A stretch of DNA of 64,000 bases from Brevibacillus panacihumi. GTDB lineage: Bacteria; Bacillota; Bacilli; Brevibacillales; Brevibacillaceae. The stretch covers positions 124,001-188,000 of the forward strand of contig NZ_RHHT01000011.1 of assembly GCF_003710985.1 (NCBI RefSeq), given 5' to 3'. The translations under genes and the position numbers were made by a program. A model generated the notes under the pieces. It had not been told where the DNA came from. It worked only from the letters and a program-made list of their open reading frames with translations, and made no database searches. Numbering within the stretch: position 1 is the stretch's first letter; every line of letters begins with the position of its first letter. Positions 17,950 through 27,444 of this stretch are shown one piece after another.

Positions 17950-19395
17950 ATGGTAGTAGGCGAAGTAGCAGTAGAGACAGATGTGGTCGTAATCGGAGGT
18001 GGCCCTGGCGGATATGCCGCTGCGATTCGCCTGGGGCAATTGGGCAAGTCGGTTGTGTTGATCGAAAAGAATCAGTTGGGCGGAGTATGTCTCAACCGGG
18101 GATGTATTCCGTCCAAGGCTTTGATTCATACAGCGGAGCAATTTCACGGATTGACTCACTTCAGAAAAATGGGAATCCATCTCCCGGAGAAAGAGGCCAC
18201 GGTCGACCTCGGAACATGGCAAATGTGGAAAGAAAGTATTGTCTCGCAACTAAACCAGGGGATCGCACATCTATGCAAAGAGAACGGTGTGACAGTGGTG
18301 ACAGGCCACGCTGCTTTTCTATCGGAGGATCGCATCGGGGTGGAGACCGGCGGTGATTTCGAGACCTATAAGTTCAAGGAAGCCATAATTGCAACGGGAT
18401 CGAGACCCTTTATCCCGCCTTTTTTAGAGGTGGACGGGGAATACATTCTGGATTCCACCTCTGCTCTTGCATTGGTTCAGATCCCCGAGAGATTGGCGAT
18501 TATCGGAGGCGGCTATATTGGTGTAGAATTGGGAATGGCCTATGCCAAAATGGGCTCGCAGGTCACGATCATCGAATTGGCAGACCGTATATTGCCGCAG
18601 GTGGCTGGCCATCTGGTACGAGAAGTGGAGCGCAAGGCAAAAAAGCTGGGAATCACGATCAAAACCTCTACTCGCGTGGAAAAGGCCAGCATCGAAGAAA
18701 GAGAAGTCCATCTTCATCTGTCCTCGGAATTGCAGGTAGGAGAAATCCTTTCTAGCGACAAAGCACTGGTCACCATCGGCAGAGTGCCGAATACACAGGG
18801 TATCGGTTTAGATCGAGCAGGCATCACGACAGATGACAAGGGGTATATCGCCGTAGACTGCAAGTGCCGCACACAAGTTCCCCATATCTATGCCATTGGC
18901 GATGTGACTCCGGGACCAGCTCTAGCCCATCGCGCTGCCAAGCAAGGGATTGTGGCTGCAGAAGTGATTGGCGGTTTGCCCAGCGCGGTCGATTCCCCGC
19001 ATGTTCCGTACGTTATTTTTTCTGATCCGCAGATTGCAGGAGTAGGGTACACCCGGGAGGAAGCGCAGCTCCAGGGCCACCAGGTAAAGGTCGGGACGTT
19101 CCCATTCCGCGCAAACGGACGTGCGCTGGCGACAAATGAAACAGAAGGGTTTGCCGAAGTGATTGTGGATGCACAGACACATGTTTTGCTAGGGCTGCAC
19201 GTCGTAGGCGCGGACGCTTCCAATCTCATAGGCGAAGGAGTTCTCGCCCTGGAAATGGCAGCACGTGTGGAGGATATAGCGCTGACCATGCATCCGCACC
19301 CCACCTTGACAGAAGGGTGGCTGGAAGCGGCGGAGGCTGCATTGGGACATGCGATTCATATCGTTAATAAAGGAAAAGCAAGCACGACCGACTGA
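17950..19395 (+). CDS. Dihydrolipoyl dehydrogenase E3
   Basis: A 481-residue FAD flavoprotein that reoxidises the E2 lipoyl group with NAD. FAD site VVVIGGGPGGYAAAIRLGQ, redox disulfide GGVCLNRGCIPSK, NAD site LAIIGGGYIGVELGMAYAK, second FAD motif YAIGDVTPGPALAHRA, and the C-terminal His-Glu pair in MHPHPTLTEGWLEAA are all present. A dedicated E3 makes this a self-contained complex. Start is ATG 17950, abutting the E2 stop. Confidence 0.95.
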   Translation: MVVGEVAVETDVVVIGGGPGGYAAAIRLGQLGKSVVLIEKNQLGGVCLNRGCIPSKALIHTAEQFHGLTHFRKMGIHLPEKEATVDLGTWQMWKESIVSQLNQGIAHLCKENGVTVVTGHAAFLSEDRIGVETGGDFETYKFKEAIIATGSRPFIPPFLEVDGEYILDSTSALALVQIPERLAIIGGGYIGVELGMAYAKMGSQVTIIELADRILPQVAGHLVREVERKAKKLGITIKTSTRVEKASIEEREVHLHLSSELQVGEILSSDKALVTIGRVPNTQGIGLDRAGITTDDKGYIAVDCKCRTQVPHIYAIGDVTPGPALAHRAAKQGIVAAEVIGGLPSAVDSPHVPYVIFSDPQIAGVGYTREEAQLQGHQVKVGTFPFRANGRALATNETEGFAEVIVDAQTHVLLGLHVVGADASNLIGEGVLALEMAARVEDIALTMHPHPTLTEGWLEAAEAALGHAIHIVNKGKASTTD

Positions 19396-19425
19396 ACATA
19401 CCTCAGCACCCATGGAGGAGTACGA

Positions 19426-19956
19426 ATGTTGCCAAATTTTGAGACACAACGCCTATTCCTTAGGCCTCGTGTCATGGCTGATTTTGATGCTTGCTATGAG
19501 ATGGATCGAGACCCCGAGGTGACCAAGTATATCCGGGGGCCGTGGCATGATCCAGCTATGCATAGACAATTTCTAACAGAGAGGCTCCAAAATTCCTGGG
19601 GGGATGGATTGGGTTATTGGTCAATCTTTGAAAAGGACAAGCCAACTCGGTTCGTCGGCTGGATTCTGTTGATTCCCACCGAGGAGATGGAGCCTCAGAT
19701 CGAAATCGGTTGGCGGCTAAACCGTCTTGCGTGGGGCAAGGGCTACGCGACCGAGGCCGCCCGCGTGATACTTGAGCACGCCTTTCAAACAGTGAAAGTT
19801 GCTCGGATTGTCGCAGATATCGATTCCCGCAATAGACCATCCATGCGGGTAGCGGAGAAAATCGGACTCAAGTATGTTTGCGAAAGGGAACACGACGGTG
19901 CAAGCAGCAAGTACTTTGCGCTGACAGCAGAAGAATACTACAAACTATTTCCGTGA
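19426..19956 (+). CDS. GNAT N-acetyltransferase (RimJ/RimL type)
   Basis: A 176-residue acetyltransferase of the RimJ/RimL/SpeG-like group. It opens with ETQRLFLRPRVMADF and has the acetyl-CoA motif RLAWGKGYATEAARVIL with the C-terminal beta strand region RPSMRVAEKIGLKYV. Targets may be protein N-termini or small amines. It lies 30 bases behind E3, with a GGAGGAG site, and may be cotranscribed although the function looks unrelated. Confidence 0.85.
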   Translation: MLPNFETQRLFLRPRVMADFDACYEMDRDPEVTKYIRGPWHDPAMHRQFLTERLQNSWGDGLGYWSIFEKDKPTRFVGWILLIPTEEMEPQIEIGWRLNRLAWGKGYATEAARVILEHAFQTVKVARIVADIDSRNRPSMRVAEKIGLKYVCEREHDGASSKYFALTAEEYYKLFP

Positions 19957-19987
19957 AAACGTACTCTTATGTTTGGTGAGCCACAGT

Positions 19988-21550
19988 CTACAACCCATGC
20001 TTTTTCATTTTTTGCAGGACCGCCGTATGGCTGATTCCCAGATAGGCTGCCGTTTGCCGAATGGATGAATGCTTCTTCAATGCACGGCGTAAAAGGGCTT
20101 TTTCATAGGAATCCATCTGCTCGCGGAGAAGATGGGAGGACGTCGGGATATGATCGTGATGTTCAAATGTTTCTTGCTGAAGATCAAGAAATAGATGCTC
20201 AGCCAAAATCTCGTTGCCAGGGCAAAGGTAGACTGCGCGCTCCAGTACGTTTTGCAGCTCTCGCACGTTTCCCGGCCAATGATGGGCTTGCAACGCACGA
20301 ATGGCAGAGTGGGACAACAGCATGTTGGGCCGATTGGAGATCCGTGATATTTTTTGCATGAAAAACTGCGCGAGCATCGGGATGTCATGTATCCGTTCTC
20401 GGAGCGGCGGAATATGAATGGGGATGACATGCAAACGATAGTACAGGTCTTCGCGAAAAAGTCCCTTGCTCGTCATCTCTGCTAAATTCCGATTGGTGGC
20501 TGTGATGATTCGCACATCAATCGGATTCGCTTGGCTCGCGCCCACCCGGCGCACTTTGCGTTCCTCCAAAACCCGCAAAAGCTTTGCTTGCAGATGCAGG
20601 GGGAGATCCCCGATTTCATCGAGAAAGAGCGTTCCTCCTTGGGCGATTTCAAATAATCCGCGCTTGCCGCTTTTCAGGGCGCCTGTAAATGCCCCTTGCT
20701 CATATCCGAAAAGCTCGCTTTCCAATAAAGTATCCGGAATGGCAGCACAGTTGATCGGAACAAATGGGCCTGCAGCGCGATGGCTTTCAAAATGAATGGC
20801 TTTGGCAAACAGCTCTTTTCCAGTACCGCTTTCTCCTTGCAAAAAGACCGTTGCATCACTCTTGGCTACACGTTTTGCCGTCTCGATGCAAGATCTCATG
20901 TTCGCACTCTGCTGTATGATATCCTCAAACGTAAACAACTCGCTTTTTTGCACAGAAGAGAGTAGTTCCTGCATTTGTTTTCTGTCCCGAAGCACGATGA
21001 CGACGCCTTGTTGCTGTCCTTTTTCAGCCGGAATGATAGGGTGATAGCTGCAAACGAAGGTCATCGGGCTTTTTTGAGCTGCCGACAAATGTACTTGAAC
21101 ACTCGGAAGATCAATCGCTTCCTGCATACATCGCCTTATTTCCGATGCAGCCTCGCCCCACAGCTGCTCGATGGAGTTGTGCAACAACTGACCTGGTTCC
21201 ATTTGCAGCATGATCTGAGCAGCACGGTTAACCGCAGTGACGCGCAGATGTTCGTCCAGCAGCAGAATTCCTTCCGAGACGGTAGTCAGAATCGTATGAA
21301 TTCGATTTTCACGTTCCTCGGCAGGGAGGCATGGGACTATCTTCGCCTGTTCGACGCCTGCCACCTGTGCAATCATCTCGATCATTGCTGCGATCGCTTC
21401 CGCTGGCACCGAAGGAATTTTGACATAAATATAATGAGGCCGAACTTCCATGCCGATGATGTCTATCTGGTTGACGGCTAAGCACGCAATGACTTCATGA
21501 GTAATGCCAACTCGATTTACGCCCTTGATCTCTAAAGTAATCCCCCGCAG
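19988..21550 (-). CDS. TyrR-like sigma-54 activator (ACT-PAS-AAA-HTH) with non-standard start
   Basis: An enhancer-binding protein that remodels sigma-54 RNA polymerase by ATP hydrolysis. From an internal ATG at 21451 it would be 487 residues. The frame continues upstream, and codons 21452-21550 encode the first half of a TyrR-like ACT domain ([17 protein letters not shown]), so the real start is upstream. No ATG, GTG or TTG exists there in frame; CTG 21550 or ATT 21556 are candidates, giving about 520 residues. Domains: ACT, PAS ([20 protein letters not shown]), AAA+ with Walker A GESGTGKE, the sigma-54 contact GAFTGA and Walker [11 protein letters not shown], and a TyrR-type C-terminal HTH ([19 protein letters not shown]). 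It lies downstream of methionine gamma-lyase and probably activates it. Confidence 0.85.
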   Translation of the reverse strand: MRGITLEIKGVNRVGITHEVIACLAVNQIDIIGMEVRPHYIYVKIPSVPAEAIAAMIEMIAQVAGVEQAKIVPCLPAEERENRIHTILTTVSEGILLLDEHLRVTAVNRAAQIMLQMEPGQLLHNSIEQLWGEAASEIRRCMQEAIDLPSVQVHLSAAQKSPMTFVCSYHPIIPAEKGQQQGVVIVLRDRKQMQELLSSVQKSELFTFEDIIQQSANMRSCIETAKRVAKSDATVFLQGESGTGKELFAKAIHFESHRAAGPFVPINCAAIPDTLLESELFGYEQGAFTGALKSGKRGLFEIAQGGTLFLDEIGDLPLHLQAKLLRVLEERKVRRVGASQANPIDVRIITATNRNLAEMTSKGLFREDLYYRLHVIPIHIPPLRERIHDIPMLAQFFMQKISRISNRPNMLLSHSAIRALQAHHWPGNVRELQNVLERAVYLCPGNEILAEHLFLDLQQETFEHHDHIPTSSHLLREQMDSYEKALLRRALKKHSSIRQTAAYLGISHTAVLQKMKKHGL

Positions 21551-21600
21551 AGCAATCCCACCTAACCCATGATTCTCCTTGTACCTGTATCTTCATCATA

Positions 21601-21633
21601 GCAAAGAAAAGCCCGATACGATATGTACCGGGC
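21601..21633 (-). terminator. Terminator between methionine gamma-lyase and its regulator
   Basis: On the minus strand GCCCGGTAC pairs with GTATCGGGC (one G-U pair) around loop ATATC, followed by TTTTCTTTG. It would end or attenuate the gamma-lyase transcript before the regulator gene. Confidence 0.75.
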
Positions 21634-21641
21634 GCGTAAAC

Positions 21642-22838
21642 TCAGGCCTGGGAGAGGGCCATGTCCAAATCGTCGATTATATCGTCCACATCCTCGATGC
21701 CGACCGACAAACGAATCAGTCCATCTGTAATGCCCATTTCAGCTCTTTCCTCCGGGGGGATGACAGAGTGAGTCATCGAAGCAGGATGCTGGATCAGGGA
21801 GTCCACATCACCGAGGCTCACGGCTCTTTTGCATAGTTGAACGTGGTTCATCATGCGAATACCCGATTCCATGCCGCCCTTTAACTCGAAGGAAAGAATT
21901 CCCCCAAAGCCGTCCATTTGCCTGCAGGCGAGATCGTGCTGGGAAAAATGGCCCAATCCCGGGTAGTACACGGCTGCTACCTTGGGATGGTGATGCAGAA
22001 ATTCCGCTACTCTCATCCCGTTTTCACAATGGCGCTCCATCCGTACACCCAAGGTTTTCAGTCCGCGGATAAGCAGATAGGCGTCAAAGGGTGCCAGAAT
22101 ACCGCCCATATCTTTTAGCGTAGTCATGCGTATCGTGTCCAAAATAGGTTTGGGGCCAACCGCGATGCCAGCGATGACATCACCGTGTCCGCCAATATAC
22201 TTCGTGGCGCTGTGTATCACGAGATCGCAGCCATGCTCGATGGGGCGCTGTAAATAAGGCGACATGAAGGTGTTGTCAACGACGACATAAGCGCCTGCTT
22301 CTTTGGCAACTTTCGCGACAAGCTGCAAGTCAACCAGCTTCATGGTCGGATTGATCGGCGTCTCCACATAGATGACCCTAGTGGTCGGCCGAAGTTTTGC
22401 GCGGATCGCGTCCTCATCCGTCATGTCACATAGCGTATAGTCCACATGAAAACGGTCCTTCATCAAATTCAGCAAGCCATACGTACAGCCGTAAAGACCT
22501 TTGGTTCCGAGAATATGATCGCCTGTTTGAATAAGAGCCATGAGGACCGAGGATACCGCTGCCATTCCTGAGGCAAAGGCCAGGCCTGCTTCTGCTTTTT
22601 CCAAGGCTGCCATTTTTTCCTCCAATACCTGTACGGTGGGGTTGCCAAGTCTGGAATAGACGTAACCAGCCTCTTCACCAGCAAAGCGCCTGGCTCCTTC
22701 TTCGACAGAGGAAAAAACGAAGGTAGAGGTCTGGTAAATGGGGGTAGCCAAGGAGCCGGTTTGTACATCACTCTTCTGGCCAGCGTGAATCGCTGTTGTG
22801 GAAAGGCCGTGCTTTTTCTTGGTTTGACGGTTGTTCAT
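21642..22838 (-). CDS. Methionine gamma-lyase / Cys-Met metabolism PLP enzyme
   Basis: A 398-residue PLP enzyme of the cystathionine gamma-synthase superfamily, the usual length of methionine gamma-lyase. It would split methionine into methanethiol, ammonia and 2-oxobutanoate. Evidence: YSRLGNPTVQVLEEKMAALE, the phosphate-binding ASGMAAV, the KGLYGCTYGLL block in which Tyr is followed by Gly-Cys (the Cys typical of gamma-lyases), the PLP Lys in IHSATKYIGGHGD, and GDVDSLIQHPASMTHS. ATG 22838 has AGGTGA upstream; an upstream ATG at 22964 lies beyond the promoter and is not used. Other gamma-elimination enzymes are possible. It is transcribed from a sigma-54-like promoter. Confidence 0.87.
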   Translation of the reverse strand: MNNRQTKKKHGLSTTAIHAGQKSDVQTGSLATPIYQTSTFVFSSVEEGARRFAGEEAGYVYSRLGNPTVQVLEEKMAALEKAEAGLAFASGMAAVSSVLMALIQTGDHILGTKGLYGCTYGLLNLMKDRFHVDYTLCDMTDEDAIRAKLRPTTRVIYVETPINPTMKLVDLQLVAKVAKEAGAYVVVDNTFMSPYLQRPIEHGCDLVIHSATKYIGGHGDVIAGIAVGPKPILDTIRMTTLKDMGGILAPFDAYLLIRGLKTLGVRMERHCENGMRVAEFLHHHPKVAAVYYPGLGHFSQHDLACRQMDGFGGILSFELKGGMESGIRMMNHVQLCKRAVSLGDVDSLIQHPASMTHSVIPPEERAEMGITDGLIRLSVGIEDVDDIIDDLDMALSQA

Positions 22839-22878
22839 TCGGGAATCACCTCGTGAAATGATGTTGTAAGCGCATACA

Positions 22879-22894
22879 TGCACCATGCATGCCA
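22879..22894 (-). promoter_or_regulatory. Sigma-54 (-24/-12) promoter for methionine gamma-lyase
   Basis: The minus strand reads TGGCATGCATGGTGCA against the consensus TGGCACG-N4-TTGCA: the invariant GG and GC are exactly ten bases apart, with two mismatches outside them. The predicted start of transcription is roughly 30 bases before the gamma-lyase ATG. A sigma-54 activator is encoded immediately downstream of that gene, which greatly raises the likelihood. Confidence 0.75.
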
Positions 22895-22945
22895 ACAGGG
22901 AAAAAGCCGCCATCACGAGATGTTTTGCGATATTGCCATCTATTT

Positions 22946-22976
22946 TGGAAAGAAAATATTCCATATGGAAAGAAAA
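22946..22976. promoter_or_regulatory. Candidate upstream activator site for the sigma-54 promoter
   Basis: A direct repeat TGGAAAGAAAA (22946-22956 and 22966-22976) flanks and overlaps the perfect palindrome TTCCATATGGAA (22959-22970). It begins about 50 bases upstream of the -24 element, a suitable distance for an enhancer-binding activator. The role is inference. Confidence 0.5.
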
Positions 22977-23106
22977 CGTACCAGCGAATTCGATGAGAGT
23001 TCTCGTGAAATGTCAGGAAATTATCGAAGGAACCCCATGAGGAAAGGGTATAATGGATGAGCAGTAGTACAAACTTTACCATAAGTCAAAAGAACAAGGT
23101 GATCCC

Positions 23107-24582
23107 ATGACAGAAAATAAAGCGATACATGAGGCAGGCTGGAATTTTGACAATAGTTACGCCCGTCTGCCGGAGACTTTTTTTACAAAACAGAACCCTA
23201 CACCGGTAAGCGAGCCGGAGTTGGTCATTCTCAATGCTTCGCTAGCAGCCTCCTTGGGGTTGAATATCCAGGCTCTGCAAAGCGAGGAGGGCGTAGAAGT
23301 ATTTGCGGGCAATAAGATACCCGACCAGGCTATGCCCTTGGCTCAAGCGTATGCGGGTCATCAATTCGGGCATTTTACCATGCTGGGGGACGGACGTGCT
23401 ATTTTGCTGGGCGAACAGATTACACCGAGTGGGCAAAGATTTGACATCCAGCTGAAAGGTTCAGGCAGAACACCGTACTCCCGTCGTGGAGACGGACGGG
23501 CGGCACTGGGACCGATGCTTCGGGAATACATCATCAGCGAAGCCATGCATGAGCTGGGGATTCCGACCACCCGCAGCCTTGCCGTAGCGCTGACCGGTGA
23601 GTCTATCATTCGTGAGACAGAGCTGCCCGGTGCCATTCTGACCCGTGTGGCCGCCAGCCATTTGCGGGTAGGCACCTTTCAGTACGCGGCCAGATGGGGA
23701 ACAGCCGAGGAGTTGCGTGCACTTGCGGATTATGCCTTGCATCGGCATTTTCCGGAGCTGGAGGAGGAAGAGAACCGATATCTCAAACTGCTTCAGGAGG
23801 TAATCAAACGGCAGGCGATGCTGATTGCCAAGTGGCAGCTCGTCGGCTTTATACACGGGGTGATGAACACCGACAACATGACGATCAGCGGCGAGACCAT
23901 CGACTACGGTCCGTGTGCCTTCATGGATGTCTATGATCCGGCCACGGTATTCAGTTCCATCGACACGCAGGGCCGTTATGCCTATGGCAATCAGCCGTAT
24001 ATCGGGGTGTGGAATCTCGCCAGATTTGCGGAAACCCTTTTGCCATTGCTTCATGACAACGAAAAGAAAGCAATCGAGCTGGCAGAAAAAGAGCTTTCGA
24101 GTTTTTCCGATCTCTATAAGCAGTATTCGCTAGCTGGAATGAGAGCAAAGCTGGGGCTTTTTCACGAGGAAGAACAGGATCAATCCCTTGTAGAAGACCT
24201 GCTCAGCATGATGCACAAGTATCAGGCGGATTATACCAATACGTTCCGCGCATTCACACTGGGTAAACCGGAAGATACAGTCATGTATGGAACCACAGAA
24301 TTTGCCGAATGGCAGAAGAAGTGGCAGGATAGACTTGATCGTCAGGAGGAATCAAGAGCCTCCGCGCAGCAATTGATGCAAAAAAACAATCCCGCGATCA
24401 TTCCCCGCAACCATCGAGTCGAGGAAGCGCTCGAAGCTGCGGTAAATCAAGGGGACTACCGTGTGATGGAGAGGCTTTTGGACGTGCTGTCCGATCCATT
24501 CGCGTATTCTCCGGAACAGGAAGAGTATGCTGCCTTGCCAGCGGATTCGAATTGTGCGTATCGCACCTATTGCGGGACGTAA
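23107..24582 (+). CDS. selO: Protein adenylyltransferase SelO (YdiU family)
   Basis: A 491-residue pseudokinase-fold enzyme that transfers AMP to hydroxyl side chains of proteins; SelO is linked to redox homeostasis. Typical segments are [69 protein letters not shown] (catalytic/metal region) and the C-terminal YRTYCGT with the conserved Cys that replaces selenocysteine in bacterial forms. ACAAGGTGATCCC precedes the ATG. It is divergent from methionine gamma-lyase. A TATAAT at 23049-23054 is a probable -10 element. Confidence 0.95.
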   Translation: MTENKAIHEAGWNFDNSYARLPETFFTKQNPTPVSEPELVILNASLAASLGLNIQALQSEEGVEVFAGNKIPDQAMPLAQAYAGHQFGHFTMLGDGRAILLGEQITPSGQRFDIQLKGSGRTPYSRRGDGRAALGPMLREYIISEAMHELGIPTTRSLAVALTGESIIRETELPGAILTRVAASHLRVGTFQYAARWGTAEELRALADYALHRHFPELEEEENRYLKLLQEVIKRQAMLIAKWQLVGFIHGVMNTDNMTISGETIDYGPCAFMDVYDPATVFSSIDTQGRYAYGNQPYIGVWNLARFAETLLPLLHDNEKKAIELAEKELSSFSDLYKQYSLAGMRAKLGLFHEEEQDQSLVEDLLSMMHKYQADYTNTFRAFTLGKPEDTVMYGTTEFAEWQKKWQDRLDRQEESRASAQQLMQKNNPAIIPRNHRVEEALEAAVNQGDYRVMERLLDVLSDPFAYSPEQEEYAALPADSNCAYRTYCGT

Positions 24583-24668
24583 AAAAACGATGCCTCCTCA
24601 GCAGCTCTCTTTGGCAAAATACGAGATATCATTGTAACAAAATCGACGAAAACACATATAAGTGAACG

Positions 24669-24698
24669 TTGATATGTATATGTGAGGTTTCGTACAAT
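24669..24698 (+). promoter_or_regulatory. Sigma-A promoter for the CNNM gene
   Basis: TTGATA (24669-24674), an 18-bp spacer, and TACAAT (24693-24698), 37 bases before the start codon. A GAAGAGGGG ribosome site follows. Confidence 0.7.
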
Positions 24699-24734
24699 GA
24701 ACGTATAGAGCCAAAATGAAGAGGGGATAGACGA

Positions 24735-26051
24735 TTGCTGACCATCAATTTGTTGCTGATCGCTTTTTTGATCGTTGCTACTGCTTTCTTCGTAGCTACG
24801 GAATTTGCTATTGTAAAGCTCCGTCCAAGTCGTGTCGACCAATTGGTCATGGAAGGACGGAAGAACGCGCTTGCCGTTCAGAAAGTAATCAGTAACCTGG
24901 ATGGGTATTTGTCCGCGTGTCAACTGGGGATTACACTGACTGCCATCGGATTGGGGGTTTTGGGGAAACCCACGGTTGAAACGATACTTGGCCCCGTTCT
25001 GCAGCCGTTTTTGCCTGAACAAGTCGTTGCGATCTTGTCGTTTGTGATCGCCTATTCCATCGTTACCTTTCTGCATGTGGTGGTGGGGGAATTAGCTCCC
25101 AAAACCGTAGCGATCCAAAAAGCTGAGGCAGTAAGCATGCTCTGTGCGAAACCGATCATCTGGTTTTACAAGCTCATGTATCCCGCCATCTGGCTGCTCA
25201 ACGGATCAGCAGCGCTCCTTGTCCGTTCTTTCGGCATGAAGCCGACAAAGGAACATGAGGAAAGCCATTCAGAGGAAGAACTGCGCATTATTTTGGCAGA
25301 GAGCTACCAAAGCGGAAAGATCAATCAATCCGAGTATGGATATGTTCGCAACATCTTTGCGTTTGACGAATTGCTGGCGCGCGAAATTATGGTGCCGCGA
25401 ACAGATATGAGCTGCCTGCACCTGGAATACCCGCTTGAACAAAATTTGCAAATCATAAAAGAAGAGCAATATACTCGCTTTCCCGTTGTCTCGCAGAACA
25501 AGGATCAGATCGTCGGGATGATACACACCAAGGAATTTTTCCTCAAGTATGCTGACGAGCCGAATCTGGACATCACCACCCTCATTCGCCCATTTCTCAC
25601 TGTTTCCGAAGCCATGCCGGTAAAGGATCTGTTGAAGAAAATGCAAAAGCAAGGCACGCATATCGCGATTCTGGTGGATGAGTACGGCGGAACCTCTGGG
25701 ATGGTAACCATCGAAGATATCTTGGAGGAAATCGTAGGTGAGATCCGGGATGAATTCGATAATGAAGAAAAAGCAGAGATTGAGATCATGGAACAGAAAA
25801 ACCATGTGATTGTAGACGGAAAAGTCCTGCTCTCCGAGGTGAACGATCTGCTGGATGTTCATATCGACGAAGACAAACTGGATACCATCGGAGGCTGGCT
25901 ATACAGTCAGAATCCGAACCTCAAGGAAGGGGTCCAGTGGCACTACGAGAAGCTGGTCTTTACGATCCGCAAGAAAGAGAAGCATCGCATCCGAAAAATC
26001 GAGATTCGAAAAACGGATCACCATCCGGTTCATCAACCACTGGAAGCGTAA
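24735..26051 (+). CDS. CNNM/HlyC-CorC family membrane protein (DUF21-CBS-CorC)
   Basis: A 438-residue membrane protein: an N-terminal DUF21 domain with about four helices (residues 1-195), paired CBS domains (about 205-330, DEYGGTSGMVTIEDILEEIVGEI at their end) and a C-terminal CorC/HlyC domain (about 350-425, LDTIGGWLY). The family is tied to magnesium or cobalt export and ion homeostasis; the older name hemolysin C-like is misleading. It starts at TTG 24735 behind AAGAGGGG. It is a single-gene unit with its own promoter and terminator. Confidence 0.92.
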   Translation: MLTINLLLIAFLIVATAFFVATEFAIVKLRPSRVDQLVMEGRKNALAVQKVISNLDGYLSACQLGITLTAIGLGVLGKPTVETILGPVLQPFLPEQVVAILSFVIAYSIVTFLHVVVGELAPKTVAIQKAEAVSMLCAKPIIWFYKLMYPAIWLLNGSAALLVRSFGMKPTKEHEESHSEEELRIILAESYQSGKINQSEYGYVRNIFAFDELLAREIMVPRTDMSCLHLEYPLEQNLQIIKEEQYTRFPVVSQNKDQIVGMIHTKEFFLKYADEPNLDITTLIRPFLTVSEAMPVKDLLKKMQKQGTHIAILVDEYGGTSGMVTIEDILEEIVGEIRDEFDNEEKAEIEIMEQKNHVIVDGKVLLSEVNDLLDVHIDEDKLDTIGGWLYSQNPNLKEGVQWHYEKLVFTIRKKEKHRIRKIEIRKTDHHPVHQPLEA

Positions 26052-26067
26052 GAGTTTGCATCGATGA

Positions 26068-26110
26068 AGGCCTACTGTCTGGAAAAAAGAGACAGTAGGC
26101 CTCTTTTTTT
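26068..26110 (+). terminator. Terminator after the CNNM gene
   Basis: AGGCCTACTGTCT (26068-26080) pairs perfectly with AGACAGTAGGCCT (26090-26102), followed by a T-tract. The minus-strand gene ends six bases beyond the T-tract. Confidence 0.92.
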
Positions 26111-26115
26111 TCAAA

Positions 26116-27444
26116 TCAAAACAACACCCGCACGACACGGCTGGGGCGACCTCTCTCGTGAATCACGTGCCGGCCGACCTCTACGATATAGCCGCAATGT
26201 TCCAGCTTAACGATAATTCGGTTGGCAGTTCGTACGCTGACCCCGAGCTGCTCTGAGAGCTCAACGGAGGTAAAGTTGCGCTTGTTTTTTTGTTTTACTA
26301 AACAATCTATTTTAAATATTGTGTTAATACTGAGGCCAGAGGCTTCTGCAATCTGCACCAGATGCATGTCAAAGATCGTGGGGTTGACGTCATTCGTTTC
26401 ATTTGGCTCGATCGGTCCCAATATTTCGTCTGGGCTGTATACGACATAAGCTCTGTTGCCACCCTCCATTTTCGCTTTATGCATGCCTATGACTGCATTG
26501 GCCTTCGCCATTTTGGCTGTATCGCCGTAGCCAATTCCGATACTGAGTACGTGTGCTGTATTTGTGTATACACTCGTCAGTACATCGATTCGTGCGAAAT
26601 TTTCTGTTGCAAATTCCAGATTGGAGCTATTGCACATCAAGACATATTCGACATTGCTGACGGTGATGAGAGCACCGTCGATCTTTTGCGCGAAGATCGC
26701 GATTTTCTCAGCAATTTTGTTAAGCTCCAGCACTTCTTGCAGAACGGTATTATGAAACACGTAAAAGTCGTCACGGGGACTGACAGAGATGCAGACGCAG
26801 GCAATGTTGTTTTCATTCAGTTTTTTCAGTTTATGGCTCAGGAGAATGCGGCGAATTTCATAGATGTACGTATCTGTGCTGGGAGCAATCAAGACACAGG
26901 GGACCTTTTTTTCGGTCAGGTAGTCGCTGACCTGGCGCATGTTGGTTGTGCAAAACTCACTGAGCCCGCTTTCATAGTTTTTCAGGTGTTCTTCTTTGGC
27001 CCGCTGTACGAAATGGCTGGAATTGGTATCGATCTGTACGATTTGCGGGCTTACCTCCTGTGCTGGTATGCCAAGAGATTTATAGGCGTTCATGATGGAG
27101 GCATAGTCAAGCGTGTCTACACTGGCTCGTCTGATGTCAACTCCGAAATGGTAGGATGCCCGCAGCAGGCTGTGAATGAAGTTGGAAGTATCGATATCCA
27201 CATAGCGGACGGTACTATGATGCTCGATTCTGCTCGAGAGAAGCTTATAGGGCTCTTTTCTGGTGTACAGGATTCCATGGCAGATATCGATGATTTTCTT
27301 CAATTCGGCGAGGGCCCTGTCTACATCCTCGTCATTATTGAATTCAATCTTGTACACATCAATATTGGTGAACTTGTGTCTCACGATTTCCTCTATTTCT
27401 TCTACGGAGGAAGCATGTCCAATGACTGCAAGCTTGAAATTCAT
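26116..27444 (-). CDS. Transcriptional regulator with GGDEF-like domain and C-terminal winged helix
   Basis: A 442-residue protein. Residues 1-130 form an alpha/beta sensory-like domain (KLAVIGHASSVEEIEEIVRH). The middle ends in SIGIGYGDTAKMAKANAVIG followed by HKAKMEGGNRAYVVY, which matches the conserved core and C-terminal strand of GGDEF/GTP cyclohydrolase III-like folds but lacks a GGDEF catalytic loop. The last 80 residues form a winged helix (LSEQLGVSVRTANRIIVKLE) ending with basic RGRPSRVVRVLF. ATG 27444 with AGGGGGA upstream fixes the start. It is divergent from the peptide-use operon and probably regulates it. Whether the GGDEF-like part binds a nucleotide is unknown. Confidence 0.8.
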   Translation of the reverse strand: MNFKLAVIGHASSVEEIEEIVRHKFTNIDVYKIEFNNDEDVDRALAELKKIIDICHGILYTRKEPYKLLSSRIEHHSTVRYVDIDTSNFIHSLLRASYHFGVDIRRASVDTLDYASIMNAYKSLGIPAQEVSPQIVQIDTNSSHFVQRAKEEHLKNYESGLSEFCTTNMRQVSDYLTEKKVPCVLIAPSTDTYIYEIRRILLSHKLKKLNENNIACVCISVSPRDDFYVFHNTVLQEVLELNKIAEKIAIFAQKIDGALITVSNVEYVLMCNSSNLEFATENFARIDVLTSVYTNTAHVLSIGIGYGDTAKMAKANAVIGMHKAKMEGGNRAYVVYSPDEILGPIEPNETNDVNPTIFDMHLVQIAEASGLSINTIFKIDCLVKQKNKRNFTSVELSEQLGVSVRTANRIIVKLEHCGYIVEVGRHVIHERGRPSRVVRVLF

